Assembly (NCBI GenBank): GCA_963768975.1
Contig: CAVYKB010000013.1
Coordinates: 248,001 to 312,000, forward strand
Length of the DNA: 64,000 nucleotides
Reading direction: 5' to 3'
Source: CADCTB01 sp963768975
GTDB taxonomy: Bacteria > Actinomycetota > Acidimicrobiia > Acidimicrobiales > AC-14
Shown piece after piece: positions 22,234-30,455 of this stretch; the first letter of the stretch is position 1, and each line of letters starts with the position of its first letter. The position numbers were made by a program, and so were the translations under genes. The notes under the pieces are model-generated. The model ran no database searches and was not told where the DNA came from. It saw only the letters and a program-made list of their open reading frames with translations.

Positions 22234-23358
22234 GTGCCCGCCTACCTCGACAACGCCGCCACGACCCCGATGCGCCCGGAGGCGGTTGAGGCCATGCTGC
22301 CGTACCTGACTGAGCGGTTCGGCAACCCCTCCGGCTCCCACGCCGTGTCGCGGGAGGCCCGCAAGGCGCTCGATGAAGCCCGCCAGACCGTCGCCGACTG
22401 CCTCGGCGCCCGGCCGGCGGAGGTCGTCTTCACCGGCGGCGGCTCCGAGGCCGACAACCTGGCGATCCTCGGGGCCCTGGCCGTGCGGCCGGGCCCCACC
22501 GTGTGCTCGGCCGTCGAGCACCACGCGGTACTGCACGCGTGCGACGCCGCCGGCGCCAACCGGCTGGCGCCGGTGGACGGGGCCGGCGTGGTCGACCTGG
22601 AGCGGCTGGCCAGGCTGGTCGAACCGTCGGTGTCGGTGGTGTCGGTGATGCTGGCCAACAACGAGGTCGGCACCATCGAGCCGCTGGCCGAGGTGGTGGC
22701 GCTGGTGCGGGAGCTGGCGCCGGCGGCGGTGGTGCACACCGATGCGGTGCAGGCCTTCCCGTGGGTCGACGTGGCGTCGTTGGCCGCGACTGCCGATCTG
22801 GTGGCGGTCAGCGCCCACAAGTTCGGCGGGCCGAAGGGCGTCGGCGCCCTTGTCGTGCGCCAGGGCGTGACCGTGCGGCCGATCATCCACGGCGGGGGTC
22901 AGGAGCGCGACCGGCGCAGCGGCACCCACAACGTCGCCGGCATCGTGGCCATGGCCGCGGCCATGCGGGCTACCGTCGACGGTCGGGAGACCGAGGGGGC
23001 ACGGGTGCGCGTGCTGCGCGACCGGTTGGCGGACGGCCTGTTGGCCACGGTGCCGGGCTGCGTGGAGACCGGCGACCGGGCCACCAAGATCGCCGGCAAT
23101 TGCCACCTGTCGTTCGCCGGCGTGGAGTCCGAGGAGCTCCTGGTGTTGCTGGACGCCGCCGGCGTGTACGCCTCGGCCGGCTCGGCGTGCGCCAGCGGGG
23201 CCGTCGACCCCTCCCACGTGCTGGCGGCCATGGGATTGCCCCGCGAGCGCGCTCTCGGCTCGATGCGCCTGTCGCTCGGCCCTCGCACGACTGACGCCGA
23301 CGTCGACCTGGCCCTTGCGGCCATCCCGCCGGCGGTGGAGCGTTTGCGCGCCGGATGA
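22234..23358 (+). CDS. cysteine desulfurase (IscS/NifS family)
   Basis: This PLP enzyme takes sulfur from cysteine to form a persulfide. It has 374 residues. The PLP lysine is Lys196 in SAHKFGGPKG. The catalytic Cys319 lies in ASAGSACASG, the short-loop class I arrangement. Its start MPAYLDNAATTPM is typical. The stop overlaps the mnmA ATG by 4 nt, which suggests that its main sulfur acceptor is MnmA, for tRNA thiolation. Fe-S cluster assembly is also possible, since an Nfu protein is encoded nearby. Confidence 0.95.
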   Translation: MPAYLDNAATTPMRPEAVEAMLPYLTERFGNPSGSHAVSREARKALDEARQTVADCLGARPAEVVFTGGGSEADNLAILGALAVRPGPTVCSAVEHHAVLHACDAAGANRLAPVDGAGVVDLERLARLVEPSVSVVSVMLANNEVGTIEPLAEVVALVRELAPAAVVHTDAVQAFPWVDVASLAATADLVAVSAHKFGGPKGVGALVVRQGVTVRPIIHGGGQERDRRSGTHNVAGIVAMAAAMRATVDGRETEGARVRVLRDRLADGLLATVPGCVETGDRATKIAGNCHLSFAGVESEELLVLLDAAGVYASAGSACASGAVDPSHVLAAMGLPRERALGSMRLSLGPRTTDADVDLALAAIPPAVERLRAG

Positions 23359-24362
23359 GACTGCTGGCCGCCATGTCGGGCGGCGTCGACTCTTCGGTGG
23401 CGGCCGCGCTGCTCGTCGAGGAGGGGCACGACGTCACCGGCGTCACCCTGCGGCTCTGGGACAACCCCACCGACGCCGGCTGCTGCTCGGTGGCCGAGAT
23501 CGACGACGCCCGCCAGGTCGCCAACGTGCTCGGCATCGACCACCTGGTGTGGACGTTCGTCGACGAGTTCGACGCTCGGGTGGTGGCGCCGTACGCCGCC
23601 GCCCACGCCGAGGGGCGCACGCCCAACCCGTGCATCGAGTGCAACCGCCACCTGAAGTTCGGCCGGCTGCTGCGCCGGGCGACCCAGCTCGGCTTCGACG
23701 CGATCGCCACCGGCCACCACGCCCGAGTGATCGACGGCCGGTTATTCCGGGGCGCGGACCGGCGCAAGGACCAGTCCTACGTGCTGTACGTGCTGGGGCG
23801 CCACGAGCTCGAGCGGGTCCGGTTCCCGGTGGGCGTGATGACAAAGGCCGAGGTGCGAGCCAAGGCGGCCGCCCTCGGCCTGCCGACCGCGTCCAAGCCC
23901 GACAGCCAGGACGTGTGCTTTGTCACGACGAGCGGGGGCCGTGAGGCGCTGCTCGGCTCGCGGATCCCGCTGCACGCCGGCCGGGTGGTGAACACCGCCG
24001 GCGCCGAGGTGGGGACGGTCCACGCCGTCGAGTTGGTCACCATCGGCCAGCGCCGCGGCCTCGGCACCGGCGGCGGTGCCCGCCGCTACGCCATCGCAGT
24101 GGACACCGCGTCACGGACCGTCACCGTCGGCAACGCCGGCGACCTGCTCGCCGAGTCCGTTTCCCTCATCCAACTGTGCTGGGTCGACGGGCCTGTCGCC
24201 GGCGCCGTCGAGGTGCAGACCAGCGCGCACGGCGACCCGGTCCCCGCCACCTTCGACGGCGTCACCGTCACCTTCGCCGAGCCTCAGCGCCGGGTGGCGG
24301 CGGGCCAGAGCGTTGCCCTTTACCGGGGCGACGAGGTCCTGGGCGGCGGCATCGCCAGCTGA
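23355..24362 (+). CDS. mnmA: tRNA-specific 2-thiouridylase
   Basis: MnmA thiolates U34 of Lys, Glu and Gln tRNAs using sulfur relayed from the desulfurase. It has 335 residues. The PP-loop is AMSGGVDSS near residues 6-14. The two catalytic cysteines lie in NPCIECNRH and DSQDVCFV. GQRRGLG marks the middle domain. The protein is slightly short at the C-terminal beta-barrel. It is coupled to the desulfurase by an ATGA overlap and is followed by a bidirectional hairpin. Confidence 0.95.
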   Translation: MRLLAAMSGGVDSSVAAALLVEEGHDVTGVTLRLWDNPTDAGCCSVAEIDDARQVANVLGIDHLVWTFVDEFDARVVAPYAAAHAEGRTPNPCIECNRHLKFGRLLRRATQLGFDAIATGHHARVIDGRLFRGADRRKDQSYVLYVLGRHELERVRFPVGVMTKAEVRAKAAALGLPTASKPDSQDVCFVTTSGGREALLGSRIPLHAGRVVNTAGAEVGTVHAVELVTIGQRRGLGTGGGARRYAIAVDTASRTVTVGNAGDLLAESVSLIQLCWVDGPVAGAVEVQTSAHGDPVPATFDGVTVTFAEPQRRVAAGQSVALYRGDEVLGGGIAS

Positions 24363-24369
24363 GACTGGT

Positions 24370-24406
24370 TGTGCATTTTTCGGTGCCAGAGCCGTACAAA
24401 TGCACA
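24370..24406. terminator. bidirectional hairpin between mnmA and membrane protein
   Basis: TGTGCATTT (24370-24378) pairs with AAATGCACA (24398-24406). A CGG/CCG pair continues the stem inside, so both strands end in a hairpin with T-rich arms. It lies exactly between two convergent stop codons. Confidence 0.65.
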
Positions 24407-24407
24407 C

Positions 24408-25268
24408 TCAGCGGGCGAGACGCCGCCGGCGGGCCTCCTCGATAACGGCGCCCGGGCGGGTCGGGGTGAAGCGAAGGCCGGTGGCGTGGATGGCGACGCC
24501 CTCGCGCTTGCCGGGCTTGAGCAGGGTGAGGGTGGTCATCTCGTCGAGCTCCATGTGGATGCCGAGGCCGGGGGCCCGCTGGGACAGGTCGTAGGAGCCG
24601 GTGTCGCCGGCCGTCGCCGGCCGGAAGGCGGTGATGTCCTGCCGGCGGAACAGGGTGGGGTCGAAGAGCACCACGGGGTCGTGCAGCACCACGCCGGCGG
24701 GCACGAACACCGCCCACCGGCGCGCCAGGTTGTGGATCGACTTGAGCAGCAGGCCGGCGAGCGGCCACCCGACCACCAGCACGAGCCCGCCCAGGACCCA
24801 CTGCTTGGCCGCCAGCAGCAGCGGGCCGGCGGCGATGCCGGCGACCGACAGCGCCCACGCCAGCGGCAGCGGACCGGCCAGCAGGGGCCCGGGCGGGCGG
24901 AGCAGGAAGCGCCGCTCGTTGGGGTACGCCGGCCCGTTCACGCAGGCGGCACCGATGGCCGGCGCGAAGGCCCACGCGCAGGCGACCGCGGCCCACGCCA
25001 CCGCCAGCGCCGAGGGGTGGTCGGCCAGGGCCGCGGCCAGCGCGGCGACGACCGCGGCCGGCGCCACCACCCGCAGGGCGGTCAACGCCAGGGGGTGCGG
25101 GGCGAAGGTGGCGACCGTGCCCACGGCCCACCCCAGCCACAGCAGCGTGGACGCCGCAAGCTGCACCGGGCGGCTGGCGGCGTCGAGCGCATCGGCCAGC
25201 GCCGGCCCCGTGGTGAACGGCAGCCCTACCCACAGGCCGCGCACGAGCCAGGGGAGGAGGCGTTCCAT
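24408..25268 (-). CDS. integral membrane protein of unknown function
   Basis: This 286-residue protein has about 5-6 hydrophobic segments in residues 5-185, rich in Ala, Leu and Val. A soluble C-terminal domain of about 100 residues follows, with FVPAGVVLHDPVVLFDPTLF and LGIHMELDEMTTLTLLKP. That soluble part looks like a small all-beta domain, but I cannot assign it to a family. The gene stands alone, divergent from ligA with a 28-nt gap and convergent with mnmA. Confidence 0.75.
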   Translation of the reverse strand: MERLLPWLVRGLWVGLPFTTGPALADALDAASRPVQLAASTLLWLGWAVGTVATFAPHPLALTALRVVAPAAVVAALAAALADHPSALAVAWAAVACAWAFAPAIGAACVNGPAYPNERRFLLRPPGPLLAGPLPLAWALSVAGIAAGPLLLAAKQWVLGGLVLVVGWPLAGLLLKSIHNLARRWAVFVPAGVVLHDPVVLFDPTLFRRQDITAFRPATAGDTGSYDLSQRAPGLGIHMELDEMTTLTLLKPGKREGVAIHATGLRFTPTRPGAVIEEARRRRLAR

Positions 25269-25283
25269 CTGCGGGGCTCACGC

Positions 25284-25289
25284 TACCGT
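25284..25289 (+). promoter_or_regulatory. -10 box of leaderless ligA promoter
   Basis: TACCGT lies 7 nt before the ATG at 25297. It fixes the ligA start. Confidence 0.5.
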
Positions 25290-25296
25290 CGCAGGT

Positions 25297-27303
25297 ATGG
25301 AGGCAGCGAGCCGCGCCGAGGAGCTGCGCCGGCTGGTCGAGCACCACACCGAGCGCTATTACCTGCTCGACGACCCCGAGATCTCCGACGCCGAGTTCGA
25401 CGCGCTCGTGCGCGAGCTGCGGGCGCTCGAGGAGGCCCACCCCGAGCTCCTCATCGACGAGTCGCCGACGCAGAAGGTGGGGGGTCGGGCGTCGACCGCG
25501 TTCGCCGAGGTCAGCCACCGGGTGCCGATGATGTCGCTCGACAACGCCTTCTCCTTCGACGAGCTGGTGGCGTGGGGCAAGCGCATGGAGCGCTACATAT
25601 CCGGCGACGTCGACTTCGTGTGCGAGCTGAAGATCGACGGCATCGCCTGCTCGCTGCTCTACGAGGACGGCCGCTACGTGCGGGGCGCCACCCGGGGCAA
25701 CGGTGTGGTGGGGGAGGACGTGACCGAGAACGTCCGCACCATCGGCGTCATTCCCGAGCGCCTCGAAGGCAAGCCACCCGAGGTGCTCGAGGTGCGGGGC
25801 GAGGTCTACATGCCGATGTCGGCCTTCGAGGAGCTCAACCAGCGCCAGGGTGAGGCCGGCCTCCGCCTCTTCGCCAACCCCCGCAACTCCGGCGCCGGCT
25901 CCCTCCGCCAGAAGGACCCGAAGGTCACCGCCAGCCGCGACCTGCGGTTCTGGGCCTACCAGCTCGGCGAGCTCACCGGCGGGCCCCGGTTCCGGCGCCA
26001 CTCCGAGACGCTCGACTTCCTCAAGGCCGCCGGCCTGCCGGTCAACCCGGAGGTCCGCACGGTGGGCTCGCTGGAGGACGTGTTCGCCTACTGCGAGAAC
26101 TGGCTCAAGCACCGCCACGACCTCGACTACGAGATCGACGGCGTGGTCGTGAAGGTCGACGACCTCGCCCAGCGGGAGGAGCTGGGGTCGACGTCGAAGT
26201 CGCCCCGGTGGGCCATCGCCTACAAGTTCCCCCCCGAGGAGGCCACCACCCTTCTCAAGGACATCATGGTGTCGATCGGCCGGACCGGGAAGGCCACGCC
26301 GTTCGCCCAGCTGGAGCCGGTGCGGGTGAGCGGGTCAACCGTGCAGCTGGCCACGCTGCACAACCAGGACCAGGTGCGGGTGAAGGACGTCCGCCCCGGC
26401 GACACCGTGACCGTGCGGAAGGCCGGCGACGTCATCCCCGAAGTGGTGGCGCCGGTGCTGTCGAAGCGGCCGGAGGGGCTGCCGGAGTGGGCGTTCCCGA
26501 GCCAGTGCCCGGTGTGCCAGGGTCCCCTCATCCGCATGGAGGGCGAGTCCGACACGTTCTGCGTGAACGTCGACTGCCCGGCCCAGCGCGACGGGCGCAT
26601 CGGCCACTTCGCCTCCCGGGGCGCCATGGACATCGAGGGCCTGGGGGAGAAGCGGGTCCAGCAGCTGACGTCGGCCGGCCTCCTGTCCGACCCAGGCGAC
26701 ATCTACTACCTCACCTACGACGCGCTGATGGGCCTGGAGGGCTTCGCCGACATCTCGGCCCGCAACCTCCTCGACGCCATCGCCCAATCGAAGTCGCGGC
26801 CGCTGCCGAGCCTGCTGATCGGGCTCAGCATCCGCCACCTGGGCGGCCGGGGCGCCGAGGTCCTGGCCGACGCCTTCGGGCACCTGGATCGCATCTTGGC
26901 GGCGTCGGAGGAGGAGATGGCGGTGACGCCCGGCGTCGGGCCGGTGATCGCCAAGAGCGTGTGTGAGTTCTTCGCCCTCGACCGCAACCGTGAGGTGATC
27001 GACAAGCTGCGGGCCGCCGGCGTGAACCTCGCCGGCGTGGAGCGGTCCACCCTGGAGCCGACGCTCGCCGGCAAGGCGGTGGTCGTCACCGGCACGCTGG
27101 AGTCGATGTCGCGCGACAAGGCGGTGGAGGCGGTCAAGGCCCGCGGGGGATCGTCGCCGGGCAGCGTGTCGAAGAAGACCGCCTACCTGGTGGCGGGCGC
27201 CGAGCCCGGACAGGCCAAGGTGACCAAGGCCGAGGCGTGCGGGGTCCCGGTGATCGACGAGGCGGCGTTCCTGCGCTTGTTGGAGACGGGCGAACCGTCC
27301 TGA
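25297..27303 (+). CDS. ligA: NAD-dependent DNA ligase
   Basis: LigA seals nicks in replication and repair using NAD+. It has 668 residues. Domain Ia (YYLLDDPEISDAEFD) comes first. The adenylation domain follows with Lys112 in CELKIDG, then the OB fold (VSIGRTGKATPFAQLEPV). The zinc finger has four cysteines (CPVC, then CVNVDC), and the helix-hairpin-helix domain follows. The C-terminal BRCT domain begins with KAVVVTGTLESMSR. The open frame extends far upstream, but the ATG at 25297 has the leaderless box and begins the family's N-terminus. Confidence 0.97.
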   Translation: MEAASRAEELRRLVEHHTERYYLLDDPEISDAEFDALVRELRALEEAHPELLIDESPTQKVGGRASTAFAEVSHRVPMMSLDNAFSFDELVAWGKRMERYISGDVDFVCELKIDGIACSLLYEDGRYVRGATRGNGVVGEDVTENVRTIGVIPERLEGKPPEVLEVRGEVYMPMSAFEELNQRQGEAGLRLFANPRNSGAGSLRQKDPKVTASRDLRFWAYQLGELTGGPRFRRHSETLDFLKAAGLPVNPEVRTVGSLEDVFAYCENWLKHRHDLDYEIDGVVVKVDDLAQREELGSTSKSPRWAIAYKFPPEEATTLLKDIMVSIGRTGKATPFAQLEPVRVSGSTVQLATLHNQDQVRVKDVRPGDTVTVRKAGDVIPEVVAPVLSKRPEGLPEWAFPSQCPVCQGPLIRMEGESDTFCVNVDCPAQRDGRIGHFASRGAMDIEGLGEKRVQQLTSAGLLSDPGDIYYLTYDALMGLEGFADISARNLLDAIAQSKSRPLPSLLIGLSIRHLGGRGAEVLADAFGHLDRILAASEEEMAVTPGVGPVIAKSVCEFFALDRNREVIDKLRAAGVNLAGVERSTLEPTLAGKAVVVTGTLESMSRDKAVEAVKARGGSSPGSVSKKTAYLVAGAEPGQAKVTKAEACGVPVIDEAAFLRLLETGEPS

Positions 27304-27398
27304 GCGGAGCCGCCAGCCGGGCCCGCCGGCCACGCCGGAGCGAAGCGCAGGCCCCTGCCGGCGGGCCCCTGAGGGCCGGCGGGCGGAGCGACCAAACG

Positions 27399-28040
27399 AT
27401 GCTGATCGAGCTGCGATCCGTCAACGTGCTGATGCCTGAGTACCTCGGGCTGTTCCGCGGCGAGCGAATCACCAGCGGCATCGCCAAGCGGCCGGTGACC
27501 GCCGAGTCCCTGTGGCTCGACACCCTGAACCTGGAGGGCGACGCCCAGGCCGACCTCGAGGTCCACGGCGGCCCCGACAAGGCGGTCTACGCCTATCCCT
27601 CGGAGCACCTGCCGGCGTGGGCGGCCGAGTTGGGTGAGGAGCTGGGTCCGGCGCCGTTCGGCGAGAACCTCAGCACCGCCGGCGCCACCGAGGACGACGT
27701 CTGCATCGGCGACAGATGGTTCTGGGGCGACGCCGTGCTGGAGGTGTGCCAGCCCCGGACTCCGTGCTTCAAGCTGACCATGCACCGGGGTCGTGGGGAC
27801 ATGATCCGCCTGTTCCGCCAGAGCGGCCGCAGCGGCTGGTACCTACGGGTGATCGAGCCCGGGCGGGTCCCGGTGGCCGGCCCTATCCGCGTCGAGCCCC
27901 ACCCGGTGGGGGCTACGGTCGCGCTGGTGCACGAGGCGGCCCGACCGGGTGCGGCGCCGTTGGAGGTGATCCAGGCGCTGCTCTCCGTCGACGAGCTGGC
28001 CCTGGAGTGGAAGCTGGCCCTGGCCGCTCGCCTGCCCTGA
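27399..28040 (+). CDS. MOSC domain protein (YiiM-like)
   Basis: This 213-residue protein has the MOSC signature. The sequence DLEVHGGPDKAVYAYPSEHL is the conserved N-terminal part, followed by FGENLSTAGATEDDVCIGD and the cysteine segment CQPRTPCFKL. YiiM proteins bind molybdenum cofactor and reduce N-hydroxylated bases or similar compounds. The start is ATG 27399 with a weak GGAG 10 nt upstream. The 95-nt gap after ligA is extremely G+C rich and holds imperfect GCC/GGC palindromes. Confidence 0.88.
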   Translation: MLIELRSVNVLMPEYLGLFRGERITSGIAKRPVTAESLWLDTLNLEGDAQADLEVHGGPDKAVYAYPSEHLPAWAAELGEELGPAPFGENLSTAGATEDDVCIGDRWFWGDAVLEVCQPRTPCFKLTMHRGRGDMIRLFRQSGRSGWYLRVIEPGRVPVAGPIRVEPHPVGATVALVHEAARPGAAPLEVIQALLSVDELALEWKLALAARLP

Positions 28041-28107
28041 ACGTCATCCGGCTCGCACGCCGGCGCCGTACTTCACCCAACGTCCACCGAACGCGGGAGA
28101 AGTCACC

Positions 28108-28725
28108 TTGATCCGTCGTAGAAGCGCTGTAGTCGTAGTGGGCGCGTTCGCCCTGGTCGCCGGGTTCCTGGCCACCTCAGGACCGGCGGTCGGTGCCGGC
28201 AGTGCGGTGCGGGCCACCGCCTACGTCCGTGCCGACGCCGGCCTGGCCACGTTCAACCCCGACGTGAACCCGAACTCGAGCTGCGCCACGCCCGACTACG
28301 ACGACATCCAGACCAACAGCGCCCCGGGCACGGTGGCCAACAACGTCCACGTCGACGCCTGCCTGTTCAGTAGCGCGGCGCCGATCACCGCCATGGTGAG
28401 CGACGTGGACACCGCGGCGACGTACGAGATCTTCGGCGCCGGCACCATCAGCGCCTGCCCCGACCCCGACGGCGCCGGCCCCAAGACCTCCGTCCGCCAC
28501 GACCACAACGGCGATGGCACCTTCGAGCACTGCCACCAGAGCGGCTACCAGTCCGCCGGCACCGGCGCCCTCGAATACCACGCCCGCATCAATAACACCG
28601 CCGGCGGCGGCCAGACCCGGGTCCTGTTCTGCGCCGACCCCGACCAGGACGGCTGCCTCGACGAGTCGGTCCGCAACCAGGTGGCCATCGGCTGGATGCC
28701 GGCGGCGGTCTCGCCCACCAGCTGA
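28108..28725 (+). CDS. secreted hypothetical protein
   Basis: This 205-residue protein has a signal peptide in residues 1-30 (basic RRR start, then VVVVGAFALVAGFLA, and a likely cut after VGA). The mature part is rich in Asp, Thr and Ala with several Cys, including a CFADPDQDGC-like end (actual residues CADPDQDGCLDESV) and DHNGDGTFEHC, both like short calcium-binding loops. Function is unknown; it may be an extracellular beta-rich domain. The TTG start has GGGAGAAG about 6 nt before it. Confidence 0.7.
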   Translation: MIRRRSAVVVVGAFALVAGFLATSGPAVGAGSAVRATAYVRADAGLATFNPDVNPNSSCATPDYDDIQTNSAPGTVANNVHVDACLFSSAAPITAMVSDVDTAATYEIFGAGTISACPDPDGAGPKTSVRHDHNGDGTFEHCHQSGYQSAGTGALEYHARINNTAGGGQTRVLFCADPDQDGCLDESVRNQVAIGWMPAAVSPTS

Positions 28726-28742
28726 GGGTGGCCTCTCCCCGC

Positions 28743-28748
28743 TACGGT
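28743..28748 (+). promoter_or_regulatory. -10 box of leaderless promoter for the 28756 lipoprotein
   Basis: TACGGT lies 7 nt before the GTG at 28756. This spacing selects that GTG over an upstream one at 28747. Confidence 0.45.
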
Positions 28749-28755
28749 GACCGCC

Positions 28756-29449
28756 GTGGCGGGGATGCGGATCCGGGCGACGGTCGCAGCGCTTGTGCTC
28801 GTGCTGAGCGCCTGCGCGTCCGGTGACGGTGGCCCGGAGCCGTCGACGACGACCATCGCCTCCCCGCCGGCGACCACGGTGGTGGTTCCGACCACGGTGG
28901 TGGTTCCGACCACGGTGGTGGTTCCGACCACGGTCAGGCTGCCCGCCGCCCCTTGGGCCGCGCCCAAGCTGCGGGCCGACCAGGTGCCGGCGGTGCTGTT
29001 GCAGCAGTGGCGGGCCGGCGGCTCCCGGGCCGACTGCGCCGCATTGGCCCCGTCGGATTCTGGGACCCGCGGCCACCGGTACCCCCCGGCGCGCCAACTT
29101 CGGCCCCGATGCATGGGCCGTGGCATGGGACGTCCCCGGAGCACCCGGGGTGCAGCCGAGCGGGCAGCCGTGCTCGAGCTGCGGGCGGGGTACGGTGGTC
29201 GTCGCCGGGACCAGCGTGCGGGAGCCGAACCCGGGAGGACTTCCGTCTTCCGCCCCGCTCCCGAACACCAAGCGGTGGGCGGACGGGAGCAGCGCGCAGT
29301 ATGGGCCCACCGGAGGGACGGGGCCGGGCTTCCTCGCCCAGCTTCGGGTCTCTGGGCAGGCGTGCCTCTACAACGTCACGTCCTACCTCAGCCAGGAGCA
29401 CCTCGAGCGGCTGCTCGAGTCCCTACGGTTCGTGGAGGGGGCGCCCTAG
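28756..29449 (+). CDS. predicted lipoprotein with PTT/V repeats, frameshifted
   Basis: The N-terminus is a lipoprotein signal: a hydrophobic run, then LSAC with the lipid-modified Cys. A low-complexity linker of three VVVPTT repeats follows, then a domain starting VPAVLLQQWRAGG. Near 29082-29087 (a run of six C) the frame must shift by one base to continue as RRANFGPDAWAVAWD, CSSCGRGTVVVAG and the closing CLYNVTSYLSQEHLERLLES. Reading five Cs instead of six joins the two halves. Function is unknown; it probably sits on the outer face of the membrane. Its 3' end overlaps the convergent HIT gene by 27 nt. Confidence 0.65.
28873..28934 (+). repeat. 18-bp tandem repeat in lipoprotein linker
   Basis: Three perfect 18-nt units (ACCACGGTGGTGGTTCCG) lie at 28873, 28891 and 28909, with an 8-nt partial fourth. 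They encode the PTTVVV linker. Confidence 0.9.
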
Positions 29450-29860
29450 CGCGTCTCGGATGCGAGTGGCGATCTCGGCCATCTCGTCCTCGCCGGCGTA
29501 CCGCTGGCGGGGCCAGAAGAAGCCTCGCAGGCCGTCCTTGCGCCGGCGGGGCACGACGTGGACGTGCAGGTGGGGCACGCTCTGGCTGACGGTGTTGTTC
29601 ATGGCCACGAACGTCCCGTGGGCCTCCATGGCGGCCTGCACCGCGCCGGCCAGTCGTTGCGCCACGCCGAAGAGCGGGTCGAGCATCGCCGGCGGCAGGT
29701 CGGTGAGCGTCTCATGGTGGTCCCGGGGTACGAGGAGGACGTGGCCCGGGAACACGGGGCGGACGTCGAGGAACGCCAGCGTGGTGTCGTCGGCGTGGAC
29801 GGTGTGTGCCGGCGTGGTGCCGGCGACGATGGCGCAGAACACGCAGCCGGCGTCAGCCAT
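29423..29860 (-). CDS. HIT family protein
   Basis: This 145-residue nucleotide-binding protein has a CVFCAIVAG start (CxxC metal site) and the histidine triad HLHVHVVP at about residues 96-103. HIT proteins hydrolyse nucleotide phosphoramidates or dinucleoside polyphosphates. The tail FFWPRQRYAGEDEM is typical of actinobacterial members. GGGAAGAAC precedes the ATG. It probably shares a transcript with the gene upstream (29996-30391). Confidence 0.92.
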   Translation of the reverse strand: MADAGCVFCAIVAGTTPAHTVHADDTTLAFLDVRPVFPGHVLLVPRDHHETLTDLPPAMLDPLFGVAQRLAGAVQAAMEAHGTFVAMNNTVSQSVPHLHVHVVPRRRKDGLRGFFWPRQRYAGEDEMAEIATRIRDALGRPLHEP

Positions 29861-29995
29861 GTTCTTCCCTGAGAAGGCGTCGGAACCGGCTCATCCGCGG
29901 GTGCATGGACGACCCCCGGAGACCGATCAGCTTGCGCTCCACGTCGTCGGCATCGAGGTCCGGTCGTGACGCGGAGATGGATTCGATATTCGGGC

Positions 29996-30391
29996 TCAGT
30001 GGAGGCGGAAGCACCAGCGGTACGACGTGGAGTTTGCTCGGGGCTGGCCGATCTGGCGGTAGAAGACCGTGGCGCAGTGCGACCCCTCCTGCAGGGACGA
30101 GAAGTCGCTCCCCGGCCCCGGCTTGAGGGTGAGGGTGTTGAGGGCGTCGACGAACTGCACGTCGTCCTCCGGCACCTCGGCGCCGTCGATGGCCAGGTAC
30201 CCGGTGTAGCCGGGCGCGAGGTCGGCGTAGATCTGTGTCTGGCGCAGCTCCAGGTTGCCGGCGACGGGGAAGACGGCCTCGACTGCCGGCGGCAGGTCGT
30301 CCACGTCGGTCTGGGTGGGGCCGGAGAACGCGAAGACGATGCCGCCGACGGCGATGGCTGCGATGGAGGTCATGATCAGGCGGCGGAGCAC
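29996..30391 (-). CDS. membrane-anchored hypothetical protein
   Basis: This 131-residue protein has one N-terminal transmembrane helix (IMTSIAAIAVGGIVFAF) and an exported domain. That domain contains DLPPAVEAVFPVAGNLELRQ, then GYTGYLAIDGAEVPEDDVQF, and ends SYRWCFRLH with two cysteines (HCATVFY, WCF). It is conserved in style with other actinobacterial proteins next to HIT genes, but I know no function. The GTG start follows GAGGGAGAA. It is divergent from the kinase gene with a 64-nt gap. Confidence 0.7.
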   Translation of the reverse strand: MLRRLIMTSIAAIAVGGIVFAFSGPTQTDVDDLPPAVEAVFPVAGNLELRQTQIYADLAPGYTGYLAIDGAEVPEDDVQFVDALNTLTLKPGPGSDFSSLQEGSHCATVFYRQIGQPRANSTSYRWCFRLH

Positions 30392-30443
30392 GGTGGGTAA
30401 TTCTCCCTCAGGTGAATGCCCGTAATGGAGCGGCCGCGCACGG

Positions 30444-30449
30444 TACCCT
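30444..30449 (+). promoter_or_regulatory. -10 box of leaderless PASTA-kinase promoter
   Basis: TACCCT lies 6 nt before the GTG at 30456. Confidence 0.5.
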
Positions 30450-30455
30450 TGCGCC

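Noticed and set aside
27304..27398. A fourth copy of the 3'-UTR repeat after ligA
   Set aside because: Only a short GCGCTTCGC-like match exists and in the opposite orientation; the region is mostly GCC/GGC low complexity.
28873..28934. Tandem repeats as a CRISPR array
   Set aside because: Units are contiguous with no spacers and encode a protein linker; the same holds for the repeats at 45107.
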